A program made the translations under genes and the position numbers. The notes beneath the pieces were generated by a model. It saw only the letters and a list, made by a program, of their open reading frames with translations, was not told where the DNA came from and ran no database searches. From Mucor racemosus (Eukaryota > Mucoromycota > Mucoromycetes > Mucorales > Mucoraceae), in the NCBI GenBank assembly GCA_027405735.1, contig JAPEHQ010000020.1, positions 434,001 through 498,000 of the forward strand: a DNA stretch of 64,000 nt, read 5' to 3'. This document shows, piece after piece, positions 49,468-62,400 of the stretch (position 1 is its first letter; the number at the start of each line of letters is the position of its first letter).

Positions 49468-49712
49468 GCCACCAAGTACCATATGTTATCACCTTCTACA
49501 GTATCAATACATCTTATAATCTATTGACTACGACATGTATTGAAATGCAAAGTCTTGATATAGGATATAAGAAACTCTTAGCGTACTAAGTGTATCCAGA
49601 AATTAGCAAGAACGCTTGGACCTCAATTATGATACCATCATATTATTTTATCCCAGCGGTTAATAATCAATCAAATAACTATCAAATCAACATCCAAGCA
49701 CATTTAACGCAG
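49468..49712 (-). repeat. Diverged inner extension of the inverted repeat, right side
   Basis: Reverse-complement counterpart of 47462-47700, sharing TGCCACCAAGTACC and the block around CGACATGTATTGAAATGCAAA, with many substitutions and small gaps. Confidence 0.7.
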
Positions 49713-50088
49713 CATTGGAGCAAGGCAACTCACAAGCTCTGCAAATACGGTTAAATTATGATTGATTCATTTCAGTCCATAGATTACTATCAAAATGATT
49801 TAATGGTCCAATAGTGCCTTAAATTACATATCAGAATCTCAATGCCAAACCAATATACAGTAAAAGGCCATACTTTTATAATATCTAAATAAACGATATC
49901 TTGTTTTTATTATACAGTTGTTGAAGAACTGATTCATTACTCATTTTTCTTTAATTGTATGCTTTTTTAAGTGTTATTTATCAAGCGCATGAAAACATAG
50001 GACACAACAGGTGGTTTTATTGGACAGAAATATCATGTTTTGCTGACGATCTTCTCAATTTACAGTGATTTGTAAAAAATAGAAATAT

Positions 50089-50633
50089 TGTTTAGGACAT
50101 AGACTATACTGGGTACATGTATTACTAGTAGAAGTGCTCAAAGGATTATTTAGACATTATTCTTAGCATAGAAGGATGAGTATGAGGTGATAATGATGTA
50201 TGCCAATTTTATTTCATTTAGTTATGTTACATTTAGTCTATGATGAAATGGTGTAGCCTGAGATCCTGAAGTGAGCCAATCATGAACTCGTTCCTGGAAA
50301 TGGAATTCAACTATTCCATTTGTATCAACATTCACGGTCTAAAGTAAATCAAGCATGAAGATCCTATATACTTAACTTGGTCGTATCCTACTAAACTTGC
50401 TATGGCCAACCTATTATATCATCATGTTGTAATCAACTAGTTCTTCAAGAAGATGAAATCATACTTTCATACACTCTGTATTGTAGACTCTATATCCACG
50501 CTTCCAAAACATATAAATACCCTGAATCCTGATGTCGTTCGAGATGGATTGGTTATCTTTACCTACAATATACTCAATAAATATATCTAGTTTTAACTTT
50601 ATTTTCTAGTTATTCATTGTATATATTTAAACA
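50089..50633 (+). mobile_element. Solo LTR, family R2, mirror copy in the right arm
   Basis: Exact reverse-complement placement of the LTR at 46541-47085, with the mirrored AATAT duplication on both sides. Both arms therefore inherited one insertion event. Confidence 0.85.
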
Positions 50634-50683
50634 AATATAAACTTTTATGCAGGATATATTTAAATCTACCATCATGTATAATT

Positions 50684-51544
50684 GAAGATTAATTGGATCA
50701 ATATTCACAAGATAGGCCTAATCGATTGCTACTCTGCATTTTTTGTTTTAGCAAAAAATATTGATTTTTTGTCGAGATAACCAAAATAATAGTTTTCATC
50801 ACAGCTTAAAACCTATCATACCGGGGTTGCAAAATTTATTGGTTGAAATGAACGAAAAATGATTCAAAAAAAACAAAATTGTTTAATGGCTGATGAGCTG
50901 CAAAGTAAGTCGATCTAGCATATTAAATAGTTTTTGTACAGTTTTGGATTCTGCATCTATCTAAATAAAAATTAGACAAACGTTCCACATTAAATTGTGC
51001 GCAAAATGCAATTGAAATTTTGGAGGTTTTTTGAAGATACACATCGCTTTTTATAAGCGTATTTAAAATATAATAGACTGAAATGATGTGCAAAAAAAGT
51101 ATCTATCGATTGAGCTATTACGAAATATTGTAGCTGCATTTTTCGTAGAGAAAAGAAGATTTTTGTCGATTTTTTTTCAAATTCAGAATTTGGGATGAGG
51201 GTATACAAGGGGAAAATGGTCGCTAGAAATGGAGGTACCTTTTTGTACATATTTTTGAGGATATCTCCACGAAAAATTAATATTTTAAAAAACTCTAAAT
51301 TGGGTCCGAGAGAGCTTAACAAGCTTAATGACATGAATGCAAAAAAAAAATGTTGCTCAATTTAATCAATATTTTGAAACCTACTATAGAAATGTCAAAA
51401 AAATGAAAAAAAAAAATAAAAGTGCTCAGAATTTTTTTATATTAAAATATGTTATAGAGTACTTTAAAACAAGTAAGTTTTATTATTAAAAAGTGCTAGT
51501 ATAGCTTAATTTTTTGTAGAGATATGAAGCCTCAAAGTTTCAAT
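50684..51544 (-). repeat. Dispersed repeat R1, copy 4 (mirror of copy 3)
   Basis: Contained in the right arm and identical to copy 3 in the stretches compared. Confidence 0.75.
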
Positions 51545-51896
51545 TTTTAGCAGTGAAATACGCGTAAAAGTCTGAAACATTAGGATTGAAAAATTAGTAC
51601 CAACTGCAAAAAATAGGATATTTCCGGATACTTGTTTTTTGGATTAAAGTTGAACATCTCAGGTACATTGGCATACAATTTTTTCTTGGTGTTATTTAGT
51701 AAAAAAAAAGTAGAGAAGGGATGAAAAGTAAGGCCCAGTTTTTAAGGAAAAAACAGTGAATTTTACGTGTTTTTGAGCCTTTTGTGAGATATAACATAAA
51801 TTAGAAGCAGGTAGCATAATGAGATCAATCTGTATTTATTTCGCAGTGTCTAAGAACATGAAAGAAACACTGGTAATTATAACGAATATTTGTAAT

Positions 51897-52487
51897 TTAA
51901 TATAAAAAGGGCATAAAAAAAAGGGCATAAAAAAGAAAATAGCAGTGAAACGAGTATTTTAAAATTTTGTAGAACATAATCAAACTATTTCAATAGTTTA
52001 TTAGCGGCCGTAATTGTATTCATAATATCAATATTGACTCCCATAAAACCCATACATTCTCATTTAGATAAACAATATATTCCATCTTGTAATCATGCAG
52101 TTTAAGAAATAATGCATTGTCGTTTTTTCCTTTTATCATAATCGTATTAACTGAGTTTACTCGTCATACATGCAGTAAGATGCAACAAAAAAGCTTTTGA
52201 AAAAGATGCAGTTTAAATCCTTCTTTATTCAAAAATATGGGTAATGTACAATAAATCTATATTTTTAATATATTTGCATTAGTTGCAATTTATCATATCT
52301 GGCAGTTGCGCCGTCTTTAAAATTTCATAAAATCTTGATAGGCAAGTTGCCTTGTAAGCAATTATACTTTTGTTAAGCAACAGTAATAATAAATCCAAAT
52401 TAATATTGTTTGTTTATTACTTAAGACGGTAAAATTGAAGGGTATAGAATGTTTGATTTAAATCAATCATTTAATGAACTTATTGAT
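51897..52487. other. Spacer between the inverted repeat and the RasGEF gene
   Basis: AT-rich, with a short duplication GGGCATAAAAAA at 51908-51932 next to the arm end. It includes the 3' flank of the RasGEF gene. No coding evidence. Confidence 0.4.
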
Positions 52488-55194
52488 TTAATATATTACA
52501 TGTTTCGTCAACCAACGAGAAGAGGTAGAACTAATAGATGGAGAAGGTTTTAAAGATCGTGGTTCAATTTGAATTGATTTTTCATATCGTTCCTGTCGAG
52601 AGTAAAAGGAAAGATATAATATCAGAACATGTAATGCATGCAAAAAAGAAAGGAGATTATGCTACTTACATCTTCTGTTGCTACAGTGCCTTCATGCCCA
52701 ATAAAGTAGATGACAAATGAATCAGGAACAAGAGTGGTATAAGTGGGATACTGAAAACGCATGACTTGTAATATGGTGTCTCCTATTAGTCGAAATTTCT
52801 TCCAATGCACTTTACCATTTGCTTTATAATCTTTGTTTGCTTCTCCTAATGAAACCAAGTCTTGTTGATGGATGCCTCTATTTGGTACAGTTTTATTAGA
52901 ATATGATGTACAATGATCAGAAGAAAATATCAATCTTACAAATAAGGTATGCCAGGAACAGTAGTTGTTTGCTTTAATGCAGCACGATAATGGTAAAAGG
53001 ATCTACTTGGCAATAGCAGTGACATTAGCGTAAACATACCATCATCATCAAGCATTAAACATACCTCTCTGAGCTCATTAATGTCTCCAATTCCAAAAAT
53101 TGATCATACAATTTCTTGTTTTTAGACTGTACAGCCAATCTTGTTTGCTTCAACCTTAATACAGCAGCACTATTCACACCTGCCAATACAGCCATCAATG
53201 TATTGAAATTATTCAAGCGTCTCAATTCTACTGCCATCTGCAAAAAAAATTCAAATATGTGTATTCTTTTTTCAATGTATGATTGATCAACGATTAAAGA
53301 AGCTATCCAACCGGATACAAAATTGAAATGTTCAATGGAAGCCAATACAGGATTTTCAAAACTTCTTCCACTGCTACTGCTCCTTCTTGTTGATAAGCGG
53401 GATTTTCTCTTTTGATGAGACCATAAATGACGAAGAAAATCTCTTGGCTGTATTTTTCTGAATAATTCTTGGTCAATCCAAGTTAGTTGTTCTGCTAATT
53501 TTGTAGGAGATAATGAGACTAAAATGTCAAATTGAGTATTGTGATCATAGATCATGATGGGTTGGTCATACTGTATAGGGATGATTCCTCCACCAAAAAT
53601 AGCAGAATTATCTTTGTTGGTGATGATGGTGGTGGTGGTGGTGTTGTTGTTATTATTTTCAGCTTTCTTTTTTTGTAATTGTAATTGTAATTGTTGTTGC
53701 TGTTGAATGAGCAAAGAAACAGGTGTTGAATTTCTTTTATTAAAAGTTGTTACAATAGATTTCAAAGCGACTGGAATGTGTGAATTAGTAGATGCTGCAC
53801 GTTTTAGCAAAATACTGTTGCTGCCGTTGTTATTGTCAAAATCAGCATTCAGGGCCGAATTCCATTGAAATGAATCGCAATAACCGCTATCCTTTTTTCT
53901 CTTGGTAACTTGCTCTTCATCACACATTCCCCAATAAGCATCTTTATCTCGTAAAGCAGGATCTCTCATTGCCAAAGGTAAAAGTACATCACAAATTGGA
54001 TTTAGTTCTTGATAATTTGATATTCTATCAAGAAAGTCAAGTATCATCCGACGAGTAGCCGAGTTTTTAAAATCACCCCAATAATGTGATAACCAAATAC
54101 AAAAAAAGGATCGAATCCTTTCTTGTCGAGTTGTTGGTAATAAGAATTTTTCGGTTGTAGTAGTGGATTTAAAATGATATTCTTGATTAATTAAGTCAAA
54201 TTCAAATCTTTGAATTAAAATATTTGCGAGATTGGAGGGTTTCATGAATTTTCGGAATACAGTTAAAAATATAATGGTGCCATGTTCATCTTGATTGTTG
54301 TTTAATAATTGATCAATTATGGCTTCAATGGATTCTTCATCAGTAATGTTGTTAACCTTATTGGTTTCCATGGGCTGTGGAGCTGTTACAATTGGTGCCG
54401 TTGTTGTTGATGTTGTTGTAAACGTAGTAACAACTGGTTCTGATTGTGCTATTGCTGCATCGATTGTTGGTGCTGGTGTTTTCGGTGATGACGGTAATTG
54501 TAATGGATCTTCATTTTTAACTCTACCTAGCTGTTGAGTATTTAATAGTATCGTTCTGTCTGAATAAATAAACTGTATGAAATATTTTTGTAATAATTGT
54601 GTTCCATTAAGTGTGAAATTATCTACTTCAATTGCTTGTACACCAAATAAATTGCCTATTAAATGTCCTAATTGAGGATCGACAGTTCTCAATACTGTCA
54701 AATCTGATTTAAGACCAATTAAAAGGCACGGAACTTGATTTGCTATAAAAGCATCTATGATTTCATGCATCAATAAACACATACATTATAAACAACAGCA
54801 ACCTACTTGTTATATCAGGTAGAGGATCCATAGAATCTCTGTTTGTCACATCATAACATATAAATATGCCATCTAAAGAACTTAGTTTCTATGGAATTTG
54901 TTGATTATTTGTTGTCATTGTAATATACTTTTTAATTTTACCATGGATGGTATGCCATTGAATTCAATGATTTGAATGATAAATTGTTCATTATTCCTGA
55001 GACGGTATAATTTTCCTATAAATTACATTAGTAGTCTGTAAGATTCCATGTTGATATTTCTGTATACCATCTCTATTGTTATTGCTTCTTATTATATGAG
55101 TCTCATCATATATTTCATCCAATGCTAAACCTTTTATTAGTGATGATTTTCCCGTATTTTTAGTGCCAGATGTTATTCCCAATACAAATGATAT
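52488..55194 (-). CDS. Ras guanine-nucleotide exchange factor with N-terminal Ras-like G domain
   Basis: Minus-strand exons 55068-55194, 54942-55015, 54807-54888, 53065-54754, 52940-53002, 52670-52877 and 52488-52592 join in phase to 782 residues; the first coding exon with the start codon is unresolved. Residues about 1-130 form a degenerate Ras/Miro-like G domain: P-loop SGTKNTGKSSLIKG, FICYDVTNRDSMDPLP and a G4-like CLLIGLKSDL. A RasGEF_N segment follows (ITDEESIEAIIDQLLNN, IRSFFCIWLSHYWGDF, ATRRMILDFLDRIS). The CDC25 catalytic domain spans SPTKLAEQLTWIDQELF, LRHLWSHQ, HFNFVSGWIASLIV, RIHIFEFFLQMAVELRRLNNF-type motifs, AVLRLKQT, GIHQQDLVSLGEANKDY and FRLIGDTILQVMRFQY. CDC25 proteins load GTP on Ras-family GTPases at membranes. 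The G domain may be regulatory rather than hydrolytic. Confidence 0.82.
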
Positions 55195-55195
55195 C

Positions 55196-55226
<31 letters not shown>

Positions 55227-55925
55227 GGCATTAGAATTTATAAAATATTTTGGTATATTAAAAAAAAAAAAAAAAAGGTCGTTAAGTACATGTTCGTCTC
55301 TCTTTCTGTAAAAAGATGATTTATGTTTGATGATTGAATTTATTTTGCGAGATAGCCACATTTTATGTAGATATATACAGAAAAGAAAATAAAAAAGAAA
55401 AAAGGGGATTTGTATATAAATGTATAAATTTATATATGATGATTTAAAAACCTCCCCTCCTCCCCCACTCGCTTCTCCTTTTATTGCATTGATTGCATGT
55501 TGAAAAACAAACTGAAAAAAAAAAGGACAACTGTACTGCCACTTGCTGCCACCATCATCATTATTCATACATTATGTAGAGACAAAAGGGGAAGGGGTCA
55601 AGTTTTTTTGATCAAATTGACAATAACAACAACATTATACTATAAACAGGTTATTTACTAAATAAATCATTTTATATGGTAATAATTCATGCGAACTATG
55701 TATATATATACACAAAATAACAAGTGATTATGTCTTTATTTTCTGTATATTATATGTTGATAAACATTGTACATATATTCATGCATATATACATACTTAT
55801 TAACACACTAAATGTATTGTTACATCAATAACTTTAAATCATCGAGATTGACAGCTGTAAATTGAATTCTCGACAAGATTACATAGAAAAAGCTACTTTT
55901 TTTTTTGTCTCTCTTGGTTTGTTGC
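55195..55925. other. 5' side of the RasGEF gene; first coding exon not located
   Basis: A 25-nt T run (55202-55226) adjoins the acceptor of the first placed exon, and an A run of 17 nt follows at 55260-55276. Candidate minus-strand ATGs near 55229, 55292 and 55567 do not splice into the known frame with a convincing donor. The rest is AT-rich with CTCCCC-type pyrimidine tracts near 55450. Confidence 0.45.
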
Positions 55926-56430
55926 GTTGCTCATGGTAACCTCCTCCTCTACAATTACCATGGCTGCACCCTCCCCTTGTTTGCATACGATCGTATCTCC
56001 TTTACCTTCGTGCTCACAATTGAAGAATCTTGATATTTCAGGCAAGTATTTCCGACGCTGGTGGTGTCCCTTGCACAATTCCATTGCGTCGACTTCATTT
56101 AGACATCTTCTTGATTGCACTGTTCTTCCAGTTTGCTCCTTTTGTACGGGCTATGAGGACCATTATCATTTGGTGACGAGATGTCCTTACAAGGCCTTTC
56201 TGTGGGTCGTCTATCATCTGTGTTTCCCAGCATTGATGATATTTGGCTTTGCTTGACCTTTGATCCTAGTCATCCACGCCCTACAGATGATCATCTTGTT
56301 TTCTTGGGTCAAATATTCTCCACTATTTGGACATACCACCATCAAGGCTATCACCCAAGGCTAATTGCATGAAGGCTGTCATGCCGTTCGATTTAATATT
56401 TCTTAATAAAGATTCCACAAATACAAAAAA
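55926..56430 (+). pseudogene. 3' fragment of a non-LTR (LINE) retrotransposon
   Basis: The translation contains VCSFCTGYEDHYHLVTRCPYKAFLW, the Cys/His pattern of the zinc-binding domain following reverse transcriptase in many LINEs (zf-RVT: CxxC...EHxxxxCP...W). It is continued in another frame by SIDDIWLCLTFDP and FLGQIFSTIWTYHHQ. A frameshift separates the two parts. The 3' end has AATAAAG and an A-rich CAAATACAAAAAATAA tail, as expected for target-primed insertion. No reverse transcriptase domain is left, so this is a 5'-truncated, dead copy. Confidence 0.6.
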
Positions 56431-57388
56431 TAATGGATAGCCTGTTGTGTGCAATGGTTTTCATTCATGCAACTGGCCTCGATGAAGGCTATTTATTAAA
56501 GGTAGCGCAAGATGAATATTTGAACTGTGAAATCAAATACTTTAAACCACTATGGAAAAAATAATGATAGAATAGGATAAAATATGTCAAATAATGTAAG
56601 TAATCCATGTTAACATTAATTAAATGTTATCATTTACTTACATTGCTGTAACGTTGTCATGATTTTCCTAGTTAAATATTATTAAAAATCAAGAATAACA
56701 TTATTTTCATGATATCATGTAATTAAATCTTTTCTCCCATAGAGAACTATCAGATGCATTCTTTAAACTCTTTAGTGTCAGTGATCATGTGCTTGACGTT
56801 CTTGTTCTCGTTATAACTGCTGGATTCGATGATCAAAGCAGCTACATTATTGTGCATCGGAACACTTACGCCATTTACGAATCTTTTGTTGATTCCCGTC
56901 TTGTCGTAGTCCCCAAACACATAACAGACAGAGCTTGTGGCAAGTTGCCTCTCGCGCCAAGTAAAGGATAAGTTTTTCGTGGAATTTCTAAAATGTTTAA
57001 AGATAGGAACGTTATTTGAATAAACACCCTTTTATTGTAAACTTAATTTTATATTGTTTTACGTGCAAATCCCTATTGTATATTTATTCATACTACAGAG
57101 AACAAGTGCAACACATTCGTTTACATGTATATTTGCATAGTTTCTCTATTTTTACAGTCGGTAAACAAACTATCAGTCAAATATATACAATATATATCTA
57201 TACATATCGTGATGCTAATAAGCGTTGTGATTTACCTCTTCTTTCTTGGCATTGTTTCTTTATCTTGGGATAGGACGATTTAGTACTCCAGCAATTCCTT
57301 CGCTTTTGTTCTGTGGCTCTCCTCCTTGTGATCATTCAAATTTTTCAGCTCTTCTTTTAAAGTATGCATATGGTATGCTCGTTCTTTG
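56431..57388. other. Intergenic region with an ORF fragment at 56789-56971
   Basis: The 60-codon ORF at 56789-56971 (TAGFDDQSSYIIVHRNTYAI) and its upstream extension from about 56756 look coding in composition but match no family I know; they may be a transposon remnant. The remainder is AT-rich. Confidence 0.35.
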
Positions 57389-58150
57389 TCAGGATATTGA
57401 CTTTGGATAGCTTCGTATATTCTCTTCATAATCTAAAATTGAGGTGAAACTTCTCCAAAATATGATAGCATTTGTGTTTTGTGGGTACACTATTTTCAGA
57501 AATATTGTCGCATATTTGGGGGGAAATTGGCATACGATTCGAATGCGATAATGATGTTCATTATTAAAGAGGCTTTCTTGTAAGAGATTATCAAGCCTAT
57601 TGACAGAATATTTGCAGAGTCCTTTGAGGTCACCGATAAGAATTTGGTTACATGCATCGGCGATTCTTGATGACAATGTCTCTTCTTCTAAAAGTCTATC
57701 TTTCTTCAACTTGCTTTTGCAGACTGACCAAAATTGCTTGGTTGGATTCAACTTTGGTGAATATGGAGGAAGATGTATACATCTATATCCACGATATTAT
57801 ATAAAGCTTTTGATATCATTATTCTTGTGAATAGGGGCATTGTCCATGATCAAATAATGGTTTTGAAATACATCTGGGAATTTGTCCATTACATCCATAG
57901 TGTCGCTCAAGAAATTGAAATAATGGCCAGTACAAAGCTATTCATTTTTGAAGAAGAGTAAAATGTCGTAAACCCTTTGATATTTGAAATACGCCGATTT
58001 TAGCCCTTTTACTGTGCCAAATTTTAGTCTATCAATGCGAAACCCCAATATTTATTGTTGTGCCACCTTACGTGAAGCATAGGTATTGTTTCTGTAAGTA
58101 CGCAATCATTGTGTTGCTTTCCAGGTTGCATTGCTTGATAATATTCACTG
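57389..58150 (-). pseudogene. Tc1/mariner (DDE_3) transposase relic
   Basis: Minus-strand reading contains IMDNAPIHKNNDIKSFI, then a stop codon (TAA), YRGYRCIHLPPYSPKLNPTKQFWS and LLEEETLSSRIADACNQI. The DNAPIH and LPPYSPxLNP motifs belong to Tc1/IS630-type DDE transposases; the final catalytic acid that normally follows LNP(I) is Lys here (NPTK for NPIE). Upstream pieces GTVKGLKSAYFKYQ and WHNNKYWGFALID are separated by further stops. It is therefore a dead element. Terminal inverted repeats were not found. The N-terminal DNA-binding part is not recognisable. Confidence 0.75.
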
Positions 58151-59459
58151 ATGGGATAATAGTATTGATTGAGCTGTATGAGTTTTGTGGTTAGTTCCGC
58201 TTGGCAAGCTTTTTATAAATAGCTAAATACGAATAAACAAATGAATGTAAAAAACTGTGTATGCCTAAGGTAGACATTATTTGATATTAGGTACAAGTTC
58301 TATCATTAAATCAACAACCATAGAAGTACAAGCAGCTTTGAATTCATTGATAGTTGGTTTGAGGAAAAGAGTTTGAAGCATAATCCTTTAAACAACAACA
58401 ACAGCAACAGCGTTTTAAACTATTATACTATTATACACACAAGTCGATACAATTCATGCAAACGGAAAAGGTTCTTATCTCCCTTTCTCCCTCTTACTTT
58501 TTCTTGTAATCTTACCAGTGCATTGGTTGCTATGCTGCTCCTATTAAATAAAGCTCTCCTATGTACGCTCTTTATTCTTAGTCCTGGGATATATATATTC
58601 ATCTATAAATATACTTATACTACAACTCCCCTCTATACAATCTCCTTGGTAAACAATGGTTCCTCCTCAAGTGATTGTGAATGATGCTTTCAAGATAGAC
58701 TACAAAAATGTTTCATATATACCAAGGTGTATTTTTATTTAGGGAGATATGAAGGGACTTTTGAGAAAATCAAATCAAATCAAAAGTATGATTGTCGACT
58801 TGACAGAAAGATTATGCATTGAACTTGGTGGCAATGCTTATGTATACTTGTCTACATGAAGCATATTGAATTTTTATATTTTATATTGGCTTTATATCCT
58901 CCTTCCCCCTTTAAACTATAAAAACCTTATCTGCTTTATTTTAAAGGATTAATTCTAGTCTGAAATACAGGCTTTTTCAGAAATTTGTTTTGGAGGCTAT
59001 TTTGCAACAGATCAGGCATAGCCTGAAATTTTTTTTTAAATGTTCGGTGATAAAATAGATTCTTAAACCTCTAGTAGAACTTGTAAACCTTCTATTTTGA
59101 TCTATACACTAAATTGAAGGAACCCCGCTTGTATATTTCTTTAAAAGCAATTGAAAATAGCATGAATCGAGATTTCCAGAGAACCAATCAATGGAATTTT
59201 GTATTAAACTATAAAATAAAGTGTAGAATACACATCGAGAATATCCTGGTGTAACTGTGAGTTTATGAACCACCCCCCTCCTATTTTTTGTGTAAAAAAA
59301 AAAAAAAAAAAAAAAGCCCCAATGGAAACATTCATGAATAGATGATGCTGGTTAGTTAAGGGACTCCCTTTTTTGTTTTTTTTTTTCAACTCATTGAAAT
59401 AAAATTTTCTTCTTTCCTATCCTTGTTTTAACAATTAAGCTTTTTTCTTATATACATAC
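58151..59459. other. Intergenic region upstream of the SSK1-like gene
   Basis: AT-rich, with an A run at 59294-59315 and a T run at 59379-59387. The 103-codon ORF at 58373-58684 is low-complexity and hydrophobic without homology, so I do not call it. A pyrimidine-rich leader precedes the ATG at 59460. Confidence 0.4.
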
Positions 59460-62400
59460 ATGACAGATCTAAATGACAGTAAAGATATCGGCGCGTCATC
59501 GTCGTCTTCAGTAAGCAATAATAATACCAATAAAAGACCTCAGCTTGGTTATCTAAGGTCTGCTTGGACTACATCAGATGTATATTATAATAACAGTTAT
59601 TCCACTACAACAGCATCAGTAGACCAAGAACAACAGCAACAAGAACAACAAAAAGATATAGAATCAGACCAAGAGTTTTATAATATAAAATTACCTTCAA
59701 TTCAACTACAGGATTATGAAGATGAAGCTGATCAAGAACAAGAAAAAGACGAAATTATTGTGGAAATATTTCGAATGATTACAGTCGCTAATATACTTTG
59801 CTTATCTGGTTCAATTGTTGAATGTGGATTTGTAATCTATAGCATACCATCTATTGATTATGTGATACAACATTATCAAGATTGGATGCCATACGCTATT
59901 TTACCATTTTATACATTGTGGTGGCTATTTATGATTTTAGTATTGAAGAATAGAACCGAACATCTTGGTCAATATTTGAACTGGACTCAAGCTAGTGCAA
60001 TTGTTATGGCTTCAACTAATTTCATGTTGCCCATTCGATATCAATCATTTCAACAATTTCATACTTTATTTGTCGCTTTATCCATATTGGCATCATTCAT
60101 TTTCGCATTTGCAAAAAGAATATTATTAGCAAATGATTCGAAAACAGAAAGATTAAGATCAAGATTGACAAGAGAACATGTGAAATTACAAGACTTTATA
60201 GATCAACATACAGCAGATTTCGGTAATCATCGTTCAGCCTTCTTAACAACTATATCTCAAGAAATTCAAGATGTTGCTTTAATGGTTATTACAACTTTGG
60301 AGCAATTTTCTCCTGCTTCTATTTTATCAAACACTCATGAATTATTAAGTGCTTGTTCCTTGGCTGTACCGATTGCAAGCATTTCTGCAATTAATACAAC
60401 AATTAGACAAGTGTGTCATGTTAGTTCACATTTACAATTGCTGTCAAAATTAACTATACAAGCTTGGACTAAAACATCAAATGTTAATCTACTGCAATTA
60501 CCTGGTTTAAACATGGCTGAATTTGATATTGGTGAACTATTGCAAAACATTGGCGATGCTTTAGCTGGTGTTGCATCAAAATTAGATGTCAAGTTTGTCA
60601 TTTACCATTGTGATAATAGTTTACATCATACATTAGTTGTTGGTGACGAAGGTGCCATTAGACATGCTTTACTGAATGTGAGTACTTTCTTTTCCTTTTT
60701 CTTTTTCAATACTAATTATTTCGATAGCATCTTCGAAATGTCCTTGAATGTTGTACTCCAGGTGCTTGTATCGAAGTTGGACTCAATGTAACAAATACAA
60801 ACAATCCTGAAGAATGCAAAATCGCATTCTATATTACACACACTAGCTCACCAGCCATTCAAAATGCCAGCGCAGCCTTATTACCCAATGCTAATTTAAC
60901 AGCTCAATTATTACAATATATTCATGCTAATTGCACAGTCGATCAAGATATTGATACCAATCAAACCAAATTTGAATTTTCATTTGACCTTGTTCGAGGC
61001 AAAAAAGATATCAACAACAAAATGTTCTTTACAAAGGATAGTTATTTGCTTAAAAATCATTATGCAAATATCAAATTTGCAAATGAACCTACACTAAGTG
61101 ATTTAGCTAAATTCATTGAAAACCTGAAAGGGTTGAAGATGGTTTTACATGCTCCTGAACAGAGTATTTTTGCTAAACATTTAACTAGTTGTCTTGCAAG
61201 TTGGAATACTGATATTAGTCATGTTCCTGTTGCAAAACATAGTAATGTGGATCAAGCAGCTACTTCAACAACAGCAGAAACAGTAACATCTTCATCTTCT
61301 TGTGCTTCATCTACAGCTACTACACCATTAGTAGATGCAACAAATGATGTCATGATGCCTCCAACTCCAGTTTTACCTCGTCAACCTAGCACACCACCAG
61401 TTCCATCACCTGCCATTGAAGAAGAACACATTCACTCTATTCCTCCAGCATTTATTCTTATCGACGATGACATCGCTACACTTGAAAACAAATTAGCCGA
61501 ATTTCGATCGCAACCTGCTGCATCTGCCAATGTATTGCAAGCTCATCATGGAGGTCGTCGAGCAGCTCATCATCTTCATCACCACCAACATCACCATCAA
61601 CACAAAAAATCATCTTCTGCCACCTTACCAACCCCACAAAACTTCTTTCATCAAGGCACAACCGCTATTATTCATTTTACAAGTTTAACCAAATACAAGG
61701 CAGTTCGAGATACCATTCAATGTTATGCATTTTTACCATCTCGAGATCCATTTAGTATGCCTCGCGTTGTAGTTGTTCCCAAACCTGCAGGTCCTAGAAG
61801 ATTCTTGACCGCTTTGCATACTGCTTGGCACAATTCTGTTGTAGAACCCCATTTCTCGGCCATTGCCACTTCTCCTTCAAGTCCAATGCCTCCTGTTATT
61901 TCCATGTTGGTTCAACGAGAAATGGCCGCTGCTATTGCTGCAAGTAACTCTAACGTTACTTCTCCAAATGAAATGAATAGTAGAGTTTCTCCAAATGATG
62001 TTTCTCCTGGACGTCGTACTGGTGCAGGTTCTTCAGGAAATAGACCTTTAAGTGGTTTATTTAGTCCCCCTCCACCAAATGGTGATAATTATTTTACATC
62101 TCAACAACAGCAGCAAGAGCAACAACAACAACAACAACAACAACAAAATCAACAAATTAGTCCTTCAGCTGCTTGTTCTAATTCTATTAATTCTGTCACT
62201 TCTTCAACAAATGCTTCTGGTGTCACTGGAAGTGCAAGACGTAGATCAGCTAATAATACTATTAATACAGCGGAACAAGATTATCTTACTGCAAAAATGC
62301 CTTTAACAAATGCATTAGGTGTAGTATCAACAACTTTGCCTGCTTCTGCTATTGCTGCTGCAAGTATCGCTGCTGCAGAACTCGAAAATGAAGCAGCAAT

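Larger units (their letters stand above)
49713..51896 (-). repeat. Right arm of the 2184-bp inverted repeat
   Basis: Mirror image of 45278-47461. It carries the mirrored solo LTR (50089-50633) and R1 copy 4 (50684-51544). The repeat ends at ...GAATATTTGTAAT; further right the sequence differs from the left flank. Confidence 0.92.
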
